Origin: Eutreptiella sp. 'Long Island Sound 2002'
Lineage: Eukaryota > Euglenozoa > Euglenophyceae > Eutreptiales > Eutreptiaceae
Reading direction: 5' to 3'
NCBI GenBank assembly: GCA_964036045.1
Contig: OZ038378.1
Coordinates: 172,615,285 to 172,679,284 of the forward strand
Length of the DNA stretch: 64,000 bases
Shown here: positions 40,805-51,534 of the stretch, piece by piece
Layout: every line of letters starts with the position of its first letter
Position numbering within the stretch: position 1 is the stretch's first letter
Made by a program: the position numbers and the translations under genes
The notes under the pieces: model-generated
Databases searched by the model: none
Told to the model about the DNA's origin: nothing
What the model saw: only the letters and a program-made list of their open reading frames with translations

Positions 40805-43759
40805 TGAGGGGTACCCGTGGGGGGCCGGCCACGGGACGCTGCGGTGGACACACGCAAGTGAGCAGGCAGGCAAAGCACTACGCTCACAAGGGCATCAATG
40901 CGTTGTCATGTGACAAAGCGTTTCAGAATCCTTGCCACTCTGCAAAGAGGGAACAAACATATGTACAACAACACATCAGGATATGTACACATGGGGTTAA
41001 GACTGGACTGGGGCAAGGGCATCACAGGCCAATAGACACTCTATCCTAACTTGTATCCCAATCCCAGGTCCGACCCTCTCAGTGGCTGGTGGGGGCGGGG
41101 GCTCAAACACAACCCATGCCCTGCTCAGTCCGGACCCTGAAACCCTGCCAATGGGAGAGGTGTCCCGCCTAGCCACAGGCGAGCTCCTGGGAACCAAGGG
41201 GCTCCAAGGTCAACCAACAGTGGCTCCCTATGCTCCCTTAGCGGCAGGTCCCAACTCCTCTCTGAGCCAGAGATATGGCCCCGCCATTATCACCCAGGAG
41301 TTGGTAGCTGAAAATGGGCTGTTTCAGCCCAAACTGAAATTAACTCAAAAATCCCCAAAATTGACCCCTCGTCCGGACCCGCCAGAGGTAGGGACGAGGC
41401 AACTGACCCTATGCCCTTCGAGTACGAACTCCCTGGAGCCCTCACCCAACCTGGTGCCCTCTGAGGTTCCGGCATCAGGGCAACACGGATGAGTCAAGTG
41501 GGGTCATGATGCCAAAATCACCAAAATTGGCGTCATTCCCACGCGTGGTTCGCCCGGCCAAGGTAAGGCCAATGGCCCACAGGGTAGGAGGCAGGACCTA
41601 GGACTTATATCTGAGTGTACAACTTGGATTTAGGTCCGGGCTCCCTATGGGCTTAGAGAAATGGGGCCGCCAATTGACCACACGGAAGGGGGAAATTGGG
41701 GTCCCAAAATGGGGTCATTTTGGCTGCTTGAAATGAGCCAAAATTCGGTGTGCTCCCAATAGTATATCTCCACGCCGGCTTGGAGATCGGATCCGCCATT
41801 CCATACGCGATCCACCGGGAGTCCAATGGAGACTCCCATGCACTTGGCTCTCAAAGATCTCCATACCACTCGGCGTGGTGACGATCCCAATTGGGTCCAC
41901 AAATGCCAAAATTGCAAACTTGCCCACACTCACTTTGGGCTAGCGCCTTAACGAAGGTGGCTCTGCTTCGCCCACGTGGTGTGTGGACCATGGGGACCAT
42001 TACCCATAACACCCATGTCATATATGGTCCATTGGTCCATGCGTCCGGCGTGCACGAGGGTTAGAACATAGTGCACGGCGGGCAGCAAAAGTGGAAAATT
42101 ACTCAAAATGGCCAAAAATGCGCACACTCATGGTTGGGGCAAATGAGGCACATGCCCGACTTGGACCGGAGTGTGCCATAGGATTGGTATCGAGTCATGT
42201 TGGTCCAACATATCTTTTGGGCGTCGCCCAACTCCTCCGATATTGGGTATGGCAGGGTCGCCAAGTGAGCCCATGATTTGAGATAGTCCCAAATCGCCAA
42301 CATGGCGGCCATGGTATGCCAAGCCTAAGAGGAGTTATTCGCCGGGTCCAAGATATGTTGGGCACCGAAGTATGTACCCTCATATCATACTTGGGTCATG
42401 ATGTCAATTGAGCGCAACGTTGAGATACACGGTCGCCACTTGACATCATGACGGGCCAAAAACGGCAAAATTGGCACAAAGACAAACCAAAGTGCCTTGA
42501 AAGGCGCACAATTATATTATAATATCTTTGGCTTGGATCGTGCAATCAACTAATCCTTCTAAACACAATGACTTGACACCAATGACCTTCGATCCCACAT
42601 ATGTGCTCCACTTGGGGCGCCTTGAAAGGTTACGAGCGCTACTTCCCAAGTGGGCACATGAAAATATGGAAAATTGCAAAACACACACCTTGCTCCCAAC
42701 GCATCGCTTCGGGATCACCACACAAGCTTCCCTTCACGAAGGTTAGGCTTGCAATTGATCGTGGGGAGTATAAGGAAGGGGCTTGCACAATGTGAGGTCC
42801 ATTGGCGGGCTTGGCTTGGAGTAATGGACCCGCCAAATGGGCACGCAACACAACACATGGCACATACCACATATTGCCCAAAAAGGTAGCTCCCACCACG
42901 ATATGTCATGCCCCTCCAAGGGCATAACTTTGTGTCAATTGCTCATAGGAACTCAAGGAGAGTTCCTATGCAACACCAACACTTGCGCGCTACACTCGAA
43001 AGTTATCCTAACGCACGCAATATCATGGCCAATGAGTTGTAGCGCAAACTCTACCCTCTTGACCATGATCCATTACACTAGCGCGCATGTGTGGAGACGC
43101 AAGGCATATAATGCTTCCTAAATTACGTCGGGAGTATTGTGAATACATCCCACGTTTCCTTATTGTCATTCCTCGCAAGCAACGCGAGATATGACCTTCA
43201 CAAGTGGCCTCACGAATCAACTTTGTTTTGCCCATATCTTTAAGACAAATGGAGGGCAGGATAAAAGGGAAGTTGATTCGTGCGTAGGGAAGCACGTAGG
43301 TCCACTCGAAAGAGGTCAAATCAAGTGCGGGGATGTCGAAGTCGAAAATCCGATTTCGACATCCTGAAAAATTCGGATTAAGGTTGCGAGTATTAATTAT
43401 GAAGATTGCGGAAGCGTCCATGCAGTTCCTGAAGGCTTTGGAGCCTTCGTGACGGATTGCGTTAAAATTTCCATTATAAACAGTTAAACTGGCGGTTACG
43501 GTAAAGTCGCGATCCAACCGCCAGCAGTCAAAACAGTGAGTATCAGAACGGAAGCTTAAAAATTGACGGAAACAATATGAAAATAAAACCCTGTTGATTC
43601 CTGATATTCTGATACACAAATCTCCGCTGGCGGTGCATCGGTTGCCGATGCGGGGCTTTACGGCACGGAACGGAGCGTCAACGGGCGTCTTCCCTTCCGT
43701 GCATGGGGTTAGTGGACCGGAGACCGTAACCTAGCCATGGGGTTCTGGGTACCGCTTCA
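40805..43759 (-). repeat. Element E 3' LTR (left copy)
   Basis: In element orientation it starts TGAAGCGGTACCC and ends ACCCCTCA. The start region contains a GCATCGG-TTG-CCGATGC hairpin (about 43633-43649) and a longer GCACGGAA/TTCCGTGC stem beside it. Compared with the right copy, three of the outermost nine bases at 40805-40813 differ, a far higher rate than in the rest of the LTR. Confidence 0.93.
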
Positions 43760-43770
43760 CCCCCCTCCTT
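43760..43770 (-). other. Element E polypurine tract
   Basis: Element-strand AAGGAGGGGGG abuts the 3' LTR. It closely resembles the element B tract GGGAGGGGGG, although B and E belong to different groups. Confidence 0.85.
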
Positions 43771-45243
43771 AGAGCAAACCCTGGGGGGGGCTCGATAACA
43801 CCCAAGCATGGCAGCGGGTACCCAGGACCACTTCCTGAAGGGGGGGGGGGCTGTCACATCCTCACTTCAGTGAGTCACAGTAAGATAGGTATGATGCTGT
43901 ATAAGCACGTAGCACATGTATAGTATCAAGTATCAAGTCCCGGGTCCTGGCGGCGATTGTTCGGCATCCAAAGGACCCGTTAACCCATACCAGGCGCACC
44001 GGGTGCCGGCTGCTACGGTCACCACCACAGTGGCAGTGGCATACACGGCCAACATAGGCGACACACGACGACCGAGGTGGTCCCACAAGTCGAGAGCGAC
44101 CACAAAGATCCATCAGGCTACCCCAAGCTTCCCAAGGCCCGCCAACTGGGGAGAGTCCCCACGGGTCCTTCCTCGGGCGCACCATGTCCATATCCATACG
44201 ACGCGAGTCCAGAGTGCCATAGTCGAACTCCTTAAGAACCCCAAATCTTAAGGGAACTCCTCCTGAAGGGATCGGGCATCAAGGCCGTCTTTTCCCTCGC
44301 CCTACTGCCACGAAGGCCATACATGAGGGAGTCCTCATGCAGTGTGGGCGGAGGCGTCGACTCCTCAAACCACCAGTTTCCCAGGCAGACTGACCGAGGT
44401 CAGGAGCACCGGAGGCCGCCATCCGAATGCAAGTGCGTCTGCGAATCGGTAGGCTCACACTGGGACTGACAGTGGCGGACCGCCGGGAGTGTAGTCAGGC
44501 AACTGGGCTTCCCGCCTGGCGCCATCAGGATCTCCACACATCACAGCGAATAGGGCAACACGGTATCACGAGCACTCAAACAGTAGAATCTGTAATCAAG
44601 TACTGGTCCAGGCTGGACCAGGCTGTAAGAACATGTACACGGCGACTCAAGGCGCCTTTGTATACGATTCGCATCCCTTCGGAGGGGAAAAACAGTCCAC
44701 ACTCCGGTGATGGGCTGAAGACAGCAACATACAGATGCACATATCCTGGTGGGCAGAAGAAGTGAACAATAATCGGGTAAACAGGCGTGTAAACACACTC
44801 TGGACAGAGTGCCAAACCACGCCCTGGTTAGGATAAGGCATATGCAGGAGGGTGGACAGGAAAACGCCTGAGTTCAGGCCATATATAGTCTCGAGCCACA
44901 CGTCGACTGGTCTGGGTCCCGCAAATGCCATGGGACCAGACCACACACCAAAAATCGCAATGCCGATGACAGCGGCATCCGTTGCGCAACGTCGTATGGG
45001 CTTCAAGGCCCCAAGAGCTCAGAAAATATGAAGGTCAGTCGCCCTACCTGGTTTCCCAAGGATTCGTCAGGGGGGGGAGTGACGAATAGAATTGAAGAGA
45101 GGGGCCATCCTCCTCTGGATTCAGCAGGGGGGGGGTATATGGCCACTCTGTCACCGAAAGATGGAAGAGAGCAAGCAAGTAAGGGACGATTCGTCGGCCT
45201 CACAAGCGCTCAAAACGCATCAGGGGAGAGCTCAGGGCGCTGA
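43771..45243 (-). other. Element E 3' untranslated region
   Basis: About 1.47 kb without a credible gene. It carries several long G- or C-runs (about 43782-43790, 43841-43850, 45070-45077, 45127-45135), two of them in similar settings (GATTCGTCAGG and GATTCAGCAGG before the run). Overlapping short frames on both strands show no domain. Confidence 0.55.
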
Positions 45244-48200
45244 TCAGGCACCCCTGGCTGCAATCGCCCGGGTGAGTGCTGCTAAGTCCGAAACGTGGAT
45301 CTTGGTCTTGTGTTTGCGGATGTACTCCATGAAGGGAGTATTGACCCGCGGCACGAACGAGGAGACGGGTTCCCAGGTGTCGTGGGACGGCCCATAGCCT
45401 CGCCAACGAACCTTGAACTCCAGACCTCCGGGTGCCGAGGCCTTCGGACGCTGAGCCAGGATCTTCTCGACTGTATAGTTGTCCTGCTCCGCATAGTCGT
45501 CGTCCGAATCAGCCTCGTGTGCGGCATAGCTCAGGGACACATGCTGGCCACGGAGGTCGGGTTCCCGCACACGGAGTTGACTCTCGTGGCGCTCCCGGAA
45601 CTGTCCGTGACCCACCTTGATGCGGTAGGTGTCCTCACCAATCCTGCGCACCACCTCGCCGGGTGTGAACCAGGTTTTGGTGCGGTGGGTGCCCATGGGG
45701 CGGGGTCTGATCACCCACACCGGGTCTCCCACCCTGAACTTCTGCGCTGTCGAGCTCGGGGCGGACTTCTGACGCTCAGCATGCTCCTTCTCAAGCTGCT
45801 GGCGGATGTCCCGCGCCGTTTGCTCTTGCCGCGCGAAGAACTCCTTGGCATCCATAGCCATGCCATCACCAGACAAGGGAAGTCCCCTACCCAGGGGGTC
45901 CCTGCCGAAGAGAATCTGGTGAGGGGACAAACCGCCCGGAGTGGGGGTGTCATGATGGGCCTTCAGAGCAGGCCACATCTCCTCAAACCAGTTCCGACGT
46001 GGATTGGTGATGTGGATCTTGCGCAGCTTCTCGAACAGCTGCCGTCCAGCCACTTCAGCACGGCCGTTAGACCGGCTAAGATAGGCGACGCTCTTGGCAT
46101 GACGTATTCCCATGAGGGAACACATAGCCTTGAACCAGCCACCAGTAAACTGGGGCCCTCGGTCACTGCAAATGGTGCGGGGGATGTCAAAGACGGTCAG
46201 CCAATGACGAATCATCATGACTGCCACTTCCTTGGCAAGCAACCCCTTTTTGCGTGCCGGAACGGCTACAACGTAGCCGCTGTGGCGGTCCACACAGAGA
46301 ACCACACAGTCAAAGGTCTCTTTGCCAATGTGCACCTCGGGCATGTAGAAGACGTCCATGGCCACGCTATCCATGGGCTGGTCAGGAACCGGGGTCCATT
46401 GGGGTTCCCCCTTGACGTTCCGGTTATCGGGATTGCAGGCCTGACAGACCGAGCAACCCTTTCTGACCTTCTTGATGGCGGTGTAGAGAACGATATGGTC
46501 GATCTCGAACCGACGCTGCATGTCAAGGGCTTGCTTCTTGACCCCTGGGTGCAGCATGTGGTGGTGCCAAGCTTCACACAGCTCGAGCACCCGGGACTCT
46601 GGGACTAGCAGCTTACCATTCCGGTAGAGCTTGCCATCTTCCTCAGTCAGCCCCTTTGGCCACTTCTGCCCGTCATCAGGGTCGGTCACAGCCCTATACT
46701 CGGCCGCAAAGGCCTCAGACTTGGCGTAGTCGTCGGTCCAGTCGTCCTGGAGGCAAGACTTAGGGAAGAGGTGCTTGTCGGACTCAGCTCCCTCGGGGGC
46801 GAGTACTCTGACCGCTCTGCTCACCCTCGTTGCGAGGGGGGCATCCGCGGCCATGACGACGAAGCATTTAGCACCCTCCTCCTCCATCAGGCGCTCCATT
46901 TCGATGATCCTCTTGGCTTCAGCGGTCTCAGCCTCATCACCATGGGCAGAGATATCCTGCATGCCCTTGCTGGCGGGATAGGCCCACCTACTGAGACAGT
47001 CCGCCACGGTGTTATCCTTTCCAGGAATATAAACAACCGTAAGGTCGAACTTGGCCAAGGTCTCATGCCATCTTGCCCGTCGGGAGGCGGGACCTGAGGG
47101 GGTGTCCACGTGCTCCTTGTGCCACGACTGCAGACTCTGATGGTCGGTGCAGACGGTGACGGGATGGAGGGCTATGTACCCAGCCCATTTCCTGAGAGCC
47201 ATGACGATGGCATACGCCTCCTTTTCACGGGGCGTCCACGTCCGTCTCTGGCCTTCCGCCAGGACTCGGCTCCAGAAGGCCACGGGCACGTGCCTCCCGT
47301 CGTCAAGCACTTGCTCCAACACAGCGCCAATGGCGTAGTCGGAAGCGTCGGTGCGCAGGACGAACCCTCGGTCGGGATCCACGAGGTGCAGACCCACTGC
47401 GGATAGCAGCGCCTGCTTCATCCCCTCAAAGGCACGGTCGGACTCTTCAGTCCAAACCAGAGCCTTCTTGGACCCCTTCTTGGTCTCCTCTCGGTTGCCC
47501 TTGAGCATGGTCGTCATGGGGGCTGCATACTCGGCATACATCTTGATATACCCCGAGTAGTAGTTGCAGAACCCCAGATACGCCCGTAGCTCAGAGACCG
47601 TCTTGGGCTTTTCCCAGTGCTCAATCGCAGCCACCTTGCCAGGTATGGGCTTTCGCTGCCCGTTCCCGACTACATGGCCAGCGAAGACCACCTCGCTTAC
47701 CGCAATGGTGGCCTTGTAACTGCTGCCCGTGAGTTTGTGCCGAACCAGAAGGTCCAGCACTCGAGTGACGTCCCTCTCGTGTGCCTCCAGGAGCTCCTCG
47801 TAGCTCATGCTGGGGTCCCCGGACGCGATGATCACGTCGTCCACGAAGGGGTCCGCACAGTCGCGCACCGGCTCAAGCAGGTTCTCCAGCATCCGCTGAA
47901 AAGCCGCATTGCCGTTGGTAACGCCCATAGGCATCACCTTCCACTGGAGAGGTCCAAGTGGGGTGCTCATGGCTGTGCAGGCACGGGACTCCTCGGCGAG
48001 AGGCATCTGATGATAACCATGTTTGAGGTCAATCACCGTGAAGATCCTCCGCCGGTGTTGTTTTTGCAGCATATCCTCAATGAGGGGCAGCGTATAGCTG
48101 TCGTGCTGCGTTTGGGCGTTCAGGCCGCGGTAGTCGACCACGAGCCGCCACTCACCGGCAACCTTCTTGGGGACGACGAAGCAGGGAGAGGCCCAGTCGG

Positions 48201-50226
48201 AGTGGCACGGCTCAAGCCAGCCTCTCTGGATGAAGTCACGGAGGATCTTCTCCGTGGCCTCTTTCCTCTCGCCCCTCAGGGCTAACTCCCGGTGTCGATA
48301 CACACGGGGGTCCTGCTTCAGTCGTATCTTGGCCTCGCCATACGGTCCACGCACCGGTGGGGGAAACACAGGCTTACCGCTGAAGAAAGTATCACCATAC
48401 TTCCGCTTCAGCCTGGCCCTCAATGCCTGGATCTTGGGGCAGTCATCGGACTCCGCCTTGGCTTTTCCGGGCACTTGAACCACGGAGCTTACTTGAGGGG
48501 TAGCGACCCCGCTCGGTTTCGGCTCAGGTGGTCTTCCCAGGTGGCCCAAAGGGCCATCTCTGGTCTTGCCTCGGAACCGATCGCCGTAGGTGGGTGGGTT
48601 ACCGCCAGGCGGCTCGTCTTGGCCGGACATGTGATCCAGCACCCTCTGTACGAAGGTATTCCCATCATAGGAACCGGAGACCATTGAGTCCACTTCCCAC
48701 CAGGCTTTGTCCTGGCCTTTGCCCTCACGCTGGTTTCCCCAGTCGTGAAAGGGCTGATCCATATACCCCTGAACCAGATCCCACTCCTCTTCAGTGAGGG
48801 GGTCTTCCGAATCCGATTCTTCGATGTCAACAGGGGGAACCGCAAAGCATTGCCGCCAGGGCTCTGCTATGATACGGCTGACACACACGAAGTCCGTGGT
48901 GTCGGCCTGATCAAGGCCCCCATCCACATAGTGGAATTCCGTTGGCCATCTCTGGGGTGGCATGGGCTGTCCCTTAGCGTCCTGATAGACACTCTCTCCA
49001 GCCGGTAGGACGACCTTGTTTAAGGTCATGTTGGTCAATGAGGCTACCCAATGTCGGGTACTTTCCTCCTCGGTGCATCCCATAGGAACAACCAGCACTG
49101 CCTTGGAGCGGTCCTTGCGAATCTTCGCTATCGCTCTTGGAATGTCCCAGCGGGGGCAATGGATCCACATCAATCCTTGATGCGGACCCCAGTGCTTCTT
49201 CCACGCGGAGTCCTGGGCGCTCCAGTACTTCTCACATACCCGCAGATGGGCGGAGGTTCCTGAAGAGAACGCATCCAGGGCCAGATCCGACGCTCCCAAG
49301 TCCGCGACAACTCGGCTCGCCACTTCCGGCCTTACGCCGTACTCCTGGTTTGCAGGACCAGTTGGCTCAGTGTCCAGCGCGGCCACTTCGAGCTGATTGC
49401 GTTCGGGGTGGATCCATTGGCATTCCACATGGTGCTCAGGTGACGAAAGCCACGAGAGTTGGTCGTCCTGGTACAGGGTCATGGAGGCCTGGGCCGGGAG
49501 GACGCCGGAGTCCGTCTCCATCATGAAGTCGTACCCGACAATCATGTCCCAGTCCATTTCGGCCTCGTAGAAGCTACTGTGCAGGAGGATTTCCTTGCCG
49601 AGGTCTGGGCGGCTCAGCTCACGATGGTTCACGAACTGCAGCCCGATGGCCGCTTCCTTCGTGCCTCCCACCATGTACTGACCGTTCGCCACCTTCAGCC
49701 TGACAGGCTTCCGACTGTCGGCCAGACACTCTGGTGGAAGTAGGCCAGCCTTGACCAAGCTGACTTGAGCTCCCGTGTCGACCAACACGTCGAAAACCTT
49801 TTCCACTTCCCCGCATAGGGCACGGACCTTAAGATGCAACTGCCGCTCGCGACCGACACGGCGCACGGCGTGCAAACTCAGGATCTCCGGCCGTTCCAGA
49901 AGCTCCACAAGCGACTGGTGCAGGTCGTGGACAATGGGCTCAGGCTGCCCATCTGCAGCATCCAGCTGCGGTCCGGGTGATCCTCCGATACTCTCGGATA
50001 GATCCTGTAGTACATCAAACACATTCTTGGTCGCGAAGGACGGACGGGTGCAAGGGTTCGTGCCTTCACTTGCCCTCACCCCGCCTCCGCGACTGGGCGC
50101 CGGACCGGGCCTTCCGCCCGCGGCAGTCCCCTTGTGCTTATCGACTCCCGACTGGGATGGTTCGGCGCTTCCCACGTCACCATCCTGCGACCGCCCTAGC
50201 TGGGGCCCTTGGCTGCAGGGGCTCCG
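45244..50226 (-). CDS. pol: Element E Pol: protease-methyltransferase-like-RT-RNase H-integrase-chromodomain
   Basis: The frame is open from directly after the gag TAG to a TGA at 45244-45246, about 1,660 codons, with no ATG at its head. Protease: VFDVLVDTGAQVSLV (DTG at about 49774-49782) and MIVGYDFM. Methyltransferase-like domain at about 49350-48970: LDAFSSGTSA, MWIHCPRWD in place of NPPF, LVVPMG. RT: WRLVVDYRGLN, VMPMG and FVDD (not YxDD) at 47836-47847. RNase H: LRTDASDYAIGAVLEQ. Integrase: LHPGVKKQA with CSVCQAC, D in AMDVFYMPE and CSDRGPQF, E in SNGRAEVAG. Chromodomain at about 45310-45470: YTVEKIL, FKVRWRGYGPSHDTWEP. All catalytic positions are present, so the protein could be active. 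Confidence 0.92.
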   Translation of the reverse strand, partial: RSPCSQGPQLGRSQDGDVGSAEPSQSGVDKHKGTAAGGRPGPAPSRGGGVRASEGTNPCTRPSFATKNVFDVLQDLSESIGGSPGPQLDAADGQPEPIVHDLHQSLVELLERPEILSLHAVRRVGRERQLHLKVRALCGEVEKVFDVLVDTGAQVSLVKAGLLPPECLADSRKPVRLKVANGQYMVGGTKEAAIGLQFVNHRELSRPDLGKEILLHSSFYEAEMDWDMIVGYDFMMETDSGVLPAQASMTLYQDDQLSWLSSPEHHVECQWIHPERNQLEVAALDTEPTGPANQEYGVRPEVASRVVADLGASDLALDAFSSGTSAHLRVCEKYWSAQDSAWKKHWGPHQGLMWIHCPRWDIPRAIAKIRKDRSKAVLVVPMGCTEEESTRHWVASLTNMTLNKVVLPAGESVYQDAKGQPMPPQRWPTEFHYVDGGLDQADTTDFVCVSRIIAEPWRQCFAVPPVDIEESDSEDPLTEEEWDLVQGYMDQPFHDWGNQREGKGQDKAWWEVDSMVSGSYDGNTFVQRVLDHMSGQDEPPGGNPPTYGDRFRGKTRDGPLGHLGRPPEPKPSGVATPQVSSVVQVPGKAKAESDDCPKIQALRARLKRKYGDTFFSGKPVFPPPVRGPYGEAKIRLKQDPRVYRHRELALRGERKEATEKILRDFIQRGWLEPCHSDWASPCFVVPKKVAGEWRLVVDYRGLNAQTQHDSYTLPLIEDMLQKQHRRRIFTVIDLKHGYHQMPLAEESRACTAMSTPLGPLQWKVMPMGVTNGNAAFQRMLENLLEPVRDCADPFVDDVIIASGDPSMSYEELLEAHERDVTRVLDLLVRHKLTGSSYKATIAVSEVVFAGHVVGNGQRKPIPGKVAAIEHWEKPKTVSELRAYLGFCNYYSGYIKMYAEYAAPMTTMLKGNREETKKGSKKALVWTEESDRAFEGMKQALLSAVGLHLVDPDRGFVLRTDASDYAIGAVLEQVLDDGRHVPVAFWSRVLAEGQRRTWTPREKEAYAIVMALRKWAGYIALHPVTVCTDHQSLQSWHKEHVDTPSGPASRRARWHETLAKFDLTVVYIPGKDNTVADCLSRWAYPASKGMQDISAHGDEAETAEAKRIIEMERLMEEEGAKCFVVMAADAPLATRVSRAVRVLAPEGAESDKHLFPKSCLQDDWTDDYAKSEAFAAEYRAVTDPDDGQKWPKGLTEEDGKLYRNGKLLVPESRVLELCEAWHHHMLHPGVKKQALDMQRRFEIDHIVLYTAIKKVRKGCSVCQACNPDNRNVKGEPQWTPVPDQPMDSVAMDVFYMPEVHIGKETFDCVVLCVDRHSGYVVAVPARKKGLLAKEVAVMMIRHWLTVFDIPRTICSDRGPQFTGGWFKAMCSLMGIRHAKSVAYLSRSNGRAEVAGRQLFEKLRKIHITNPRRNWFEEMWPALKAHHDTPTPGGLSPHQILFGRDPLGRGLPLSGDGMAMDAKEFFARQEQTARDIRQQLEKEHAERQKSAPSSTAQKFRVGDPVWVIRPRPMGTHRTKTWFTPGEVVRRIGEDTYRIKVGHGQFRERHESQLRVREPDLRGQHVSLSYAAHEADSDDDYAEQDNYTVEKILAQRPKASAPGGLEFKVRWRGYGPSHDTWEPVSSFVPRVNTPFMEYIRKHKTKIHVSDLAALTRAIAARGA

Positions 50227-50229
50227 CTA
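50227..50229 (-). promoter_or_regulatory. In-frame gag stop (UAG) expected to be read through, element E
   Basis: Gag ends GAC GCC CCC TAG and the frame goes on CGG AGC CCC TGC AGC CAA into pol with no further stop. A stop followed by CGG is a known leaky context in plant viruses. Confidence 0.65.
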
Positions 50230-51531
50230 GGGGGCGTCGGTTGTGGAAGAGGGGGTGTTCTCCTCGGCCTCAACGTCGTTGACGCCCTTCTTCCTTCCCC
50301 CTTTACCTCCTCCTTTACCCTTCTTGCCCTTGTCCTTGTTCTGGTCATTCTGGTTGTTCTCCTTGTTCTTGTTGTCCGACCTGGGGACCCAGTTCCGCTT
50401 GATCTCCTGGATCTCCTTGGCCAACTCGGTCCCCACCGACGACATCAGCTTGGCCAGCTCGTCCTTGTCGACCTCCATCTTGGCTTCCCGGATACCCGCG
50501 GGCGCACGCTTCTTCGACCCGTGCGCCTTCTTGTAGGCGTCCGTGTCGGCCTTGTGGATGGGGCATGTTCGGTGGTCATGGTTGAAGCCTCGCTTCCTCC
50601 CATAACACACGAAACAGCCCTGAGGGTGAGCTCGTATGAACTCCCCAAAGGACAGCGGAGGGTCGCCAATACGGCGAGGGTCCCTCTTCTCCTGCTTCCT
50701 CCAACCCTGCTGCAGGGGCTTCCAGTTTCCCGGTTTGCTCCCCGCGTTCAGGTTCTTGGCCACGAAGGCACAAGCGGCTACCTCGGCGGGCTCATCGTCG
50801 TCGTCATCGTCGACGAGAGTCTCATCGCCGCCGGCTCCCGCTGGGTCCATGGCATCTTCCCCGCCAGGTCCCTCGCCAACGTAGTTGACGTCGCGGTCGC
50901 CGGGCCTCAACCCGCGGGTGTGGTGGAGGTTTCGGTACTCCTTGAGTACTTCCTCGCCAACCCACTCCAGGATCTCGTCGCAGCTCATCCGCGCCGGGAT
51001 GGGCTGCAGACGGATGGTCTGGCCGCTCAACTCACAATCGTCAAGGCGCCACATCGCGGTCTTCTCGCGATCGCCCGAGACGGTGATGAGAAGAGCGTTC
51101 CGCAGGGAGTGCCGTTTGACATCCCGGGCCACGTTCTTCTTCGCCCAAGCCACCACGTTCGTATGATACTCCTTGGGGAGCATCATCTTGACCGTGTGGT
51201 TGGACTCCGCCCTCTTGGATTCCTCCTTGGTGACCCTCTTGATCCATGCTTCCGGCAGCATGGAGAGCAGGCGAGCCTGCTCGTCACCCTCGTTCCAATC
51301 CTCCACGTTGCGGCGGAAGAGGGTGTATTTTCCTCGGAAGTCTCGCCACTCTCGTAGGCGGATCTCCCGTCCATCATGCTCAAGCTTGATGGACTTCCAG
51401 CGCTTGGCCGCCACCTGCGGAGCGTCCACCCGCTCCTGCTCGTTGAGCCACTTCTTGGCTTCCTTGAGGGTCTTGATTTTCCCCTCCTTGGTCGCCAAGA
51501 AGTATAGCTCCCCGAGCACTTCCGGCAGGCG

Positions 51532-51534
51532 TTA
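51532..51534 (-). other. In-frame TAA inside element E gag
   Basis: FKRFR-TAA-RLPEVLGEL on the element strand. It separates the coiled-coil part from the capsid/nucleocapsid part. One base change from CAA (Gln) would restore the frame. Confidence 0.85.

Noticed and set aside
43023-43619. 198-codon sense-strand frame in the element E LTR, also at 57230-57826
   Set aside because: Both copies are in LTRs of one insertion, so sharing is not conservation; it has no ATG near its head and no recognisable domain.
45295-46608. 437-codon plus-strand frame opposite element E integrase
   Set aside because: The minus strand carries integrase and chromodomain with all catalytic residues; the plus frame has no domain.
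22117-50229. Alternative genetic code (UAG or UAA as sense) to explain gag-stop-pol
   Set aside because: Frames of more than 1,000 codons lack internal TAG and TAA apart from the junctions and a few decay sites, so these codons act as stops.
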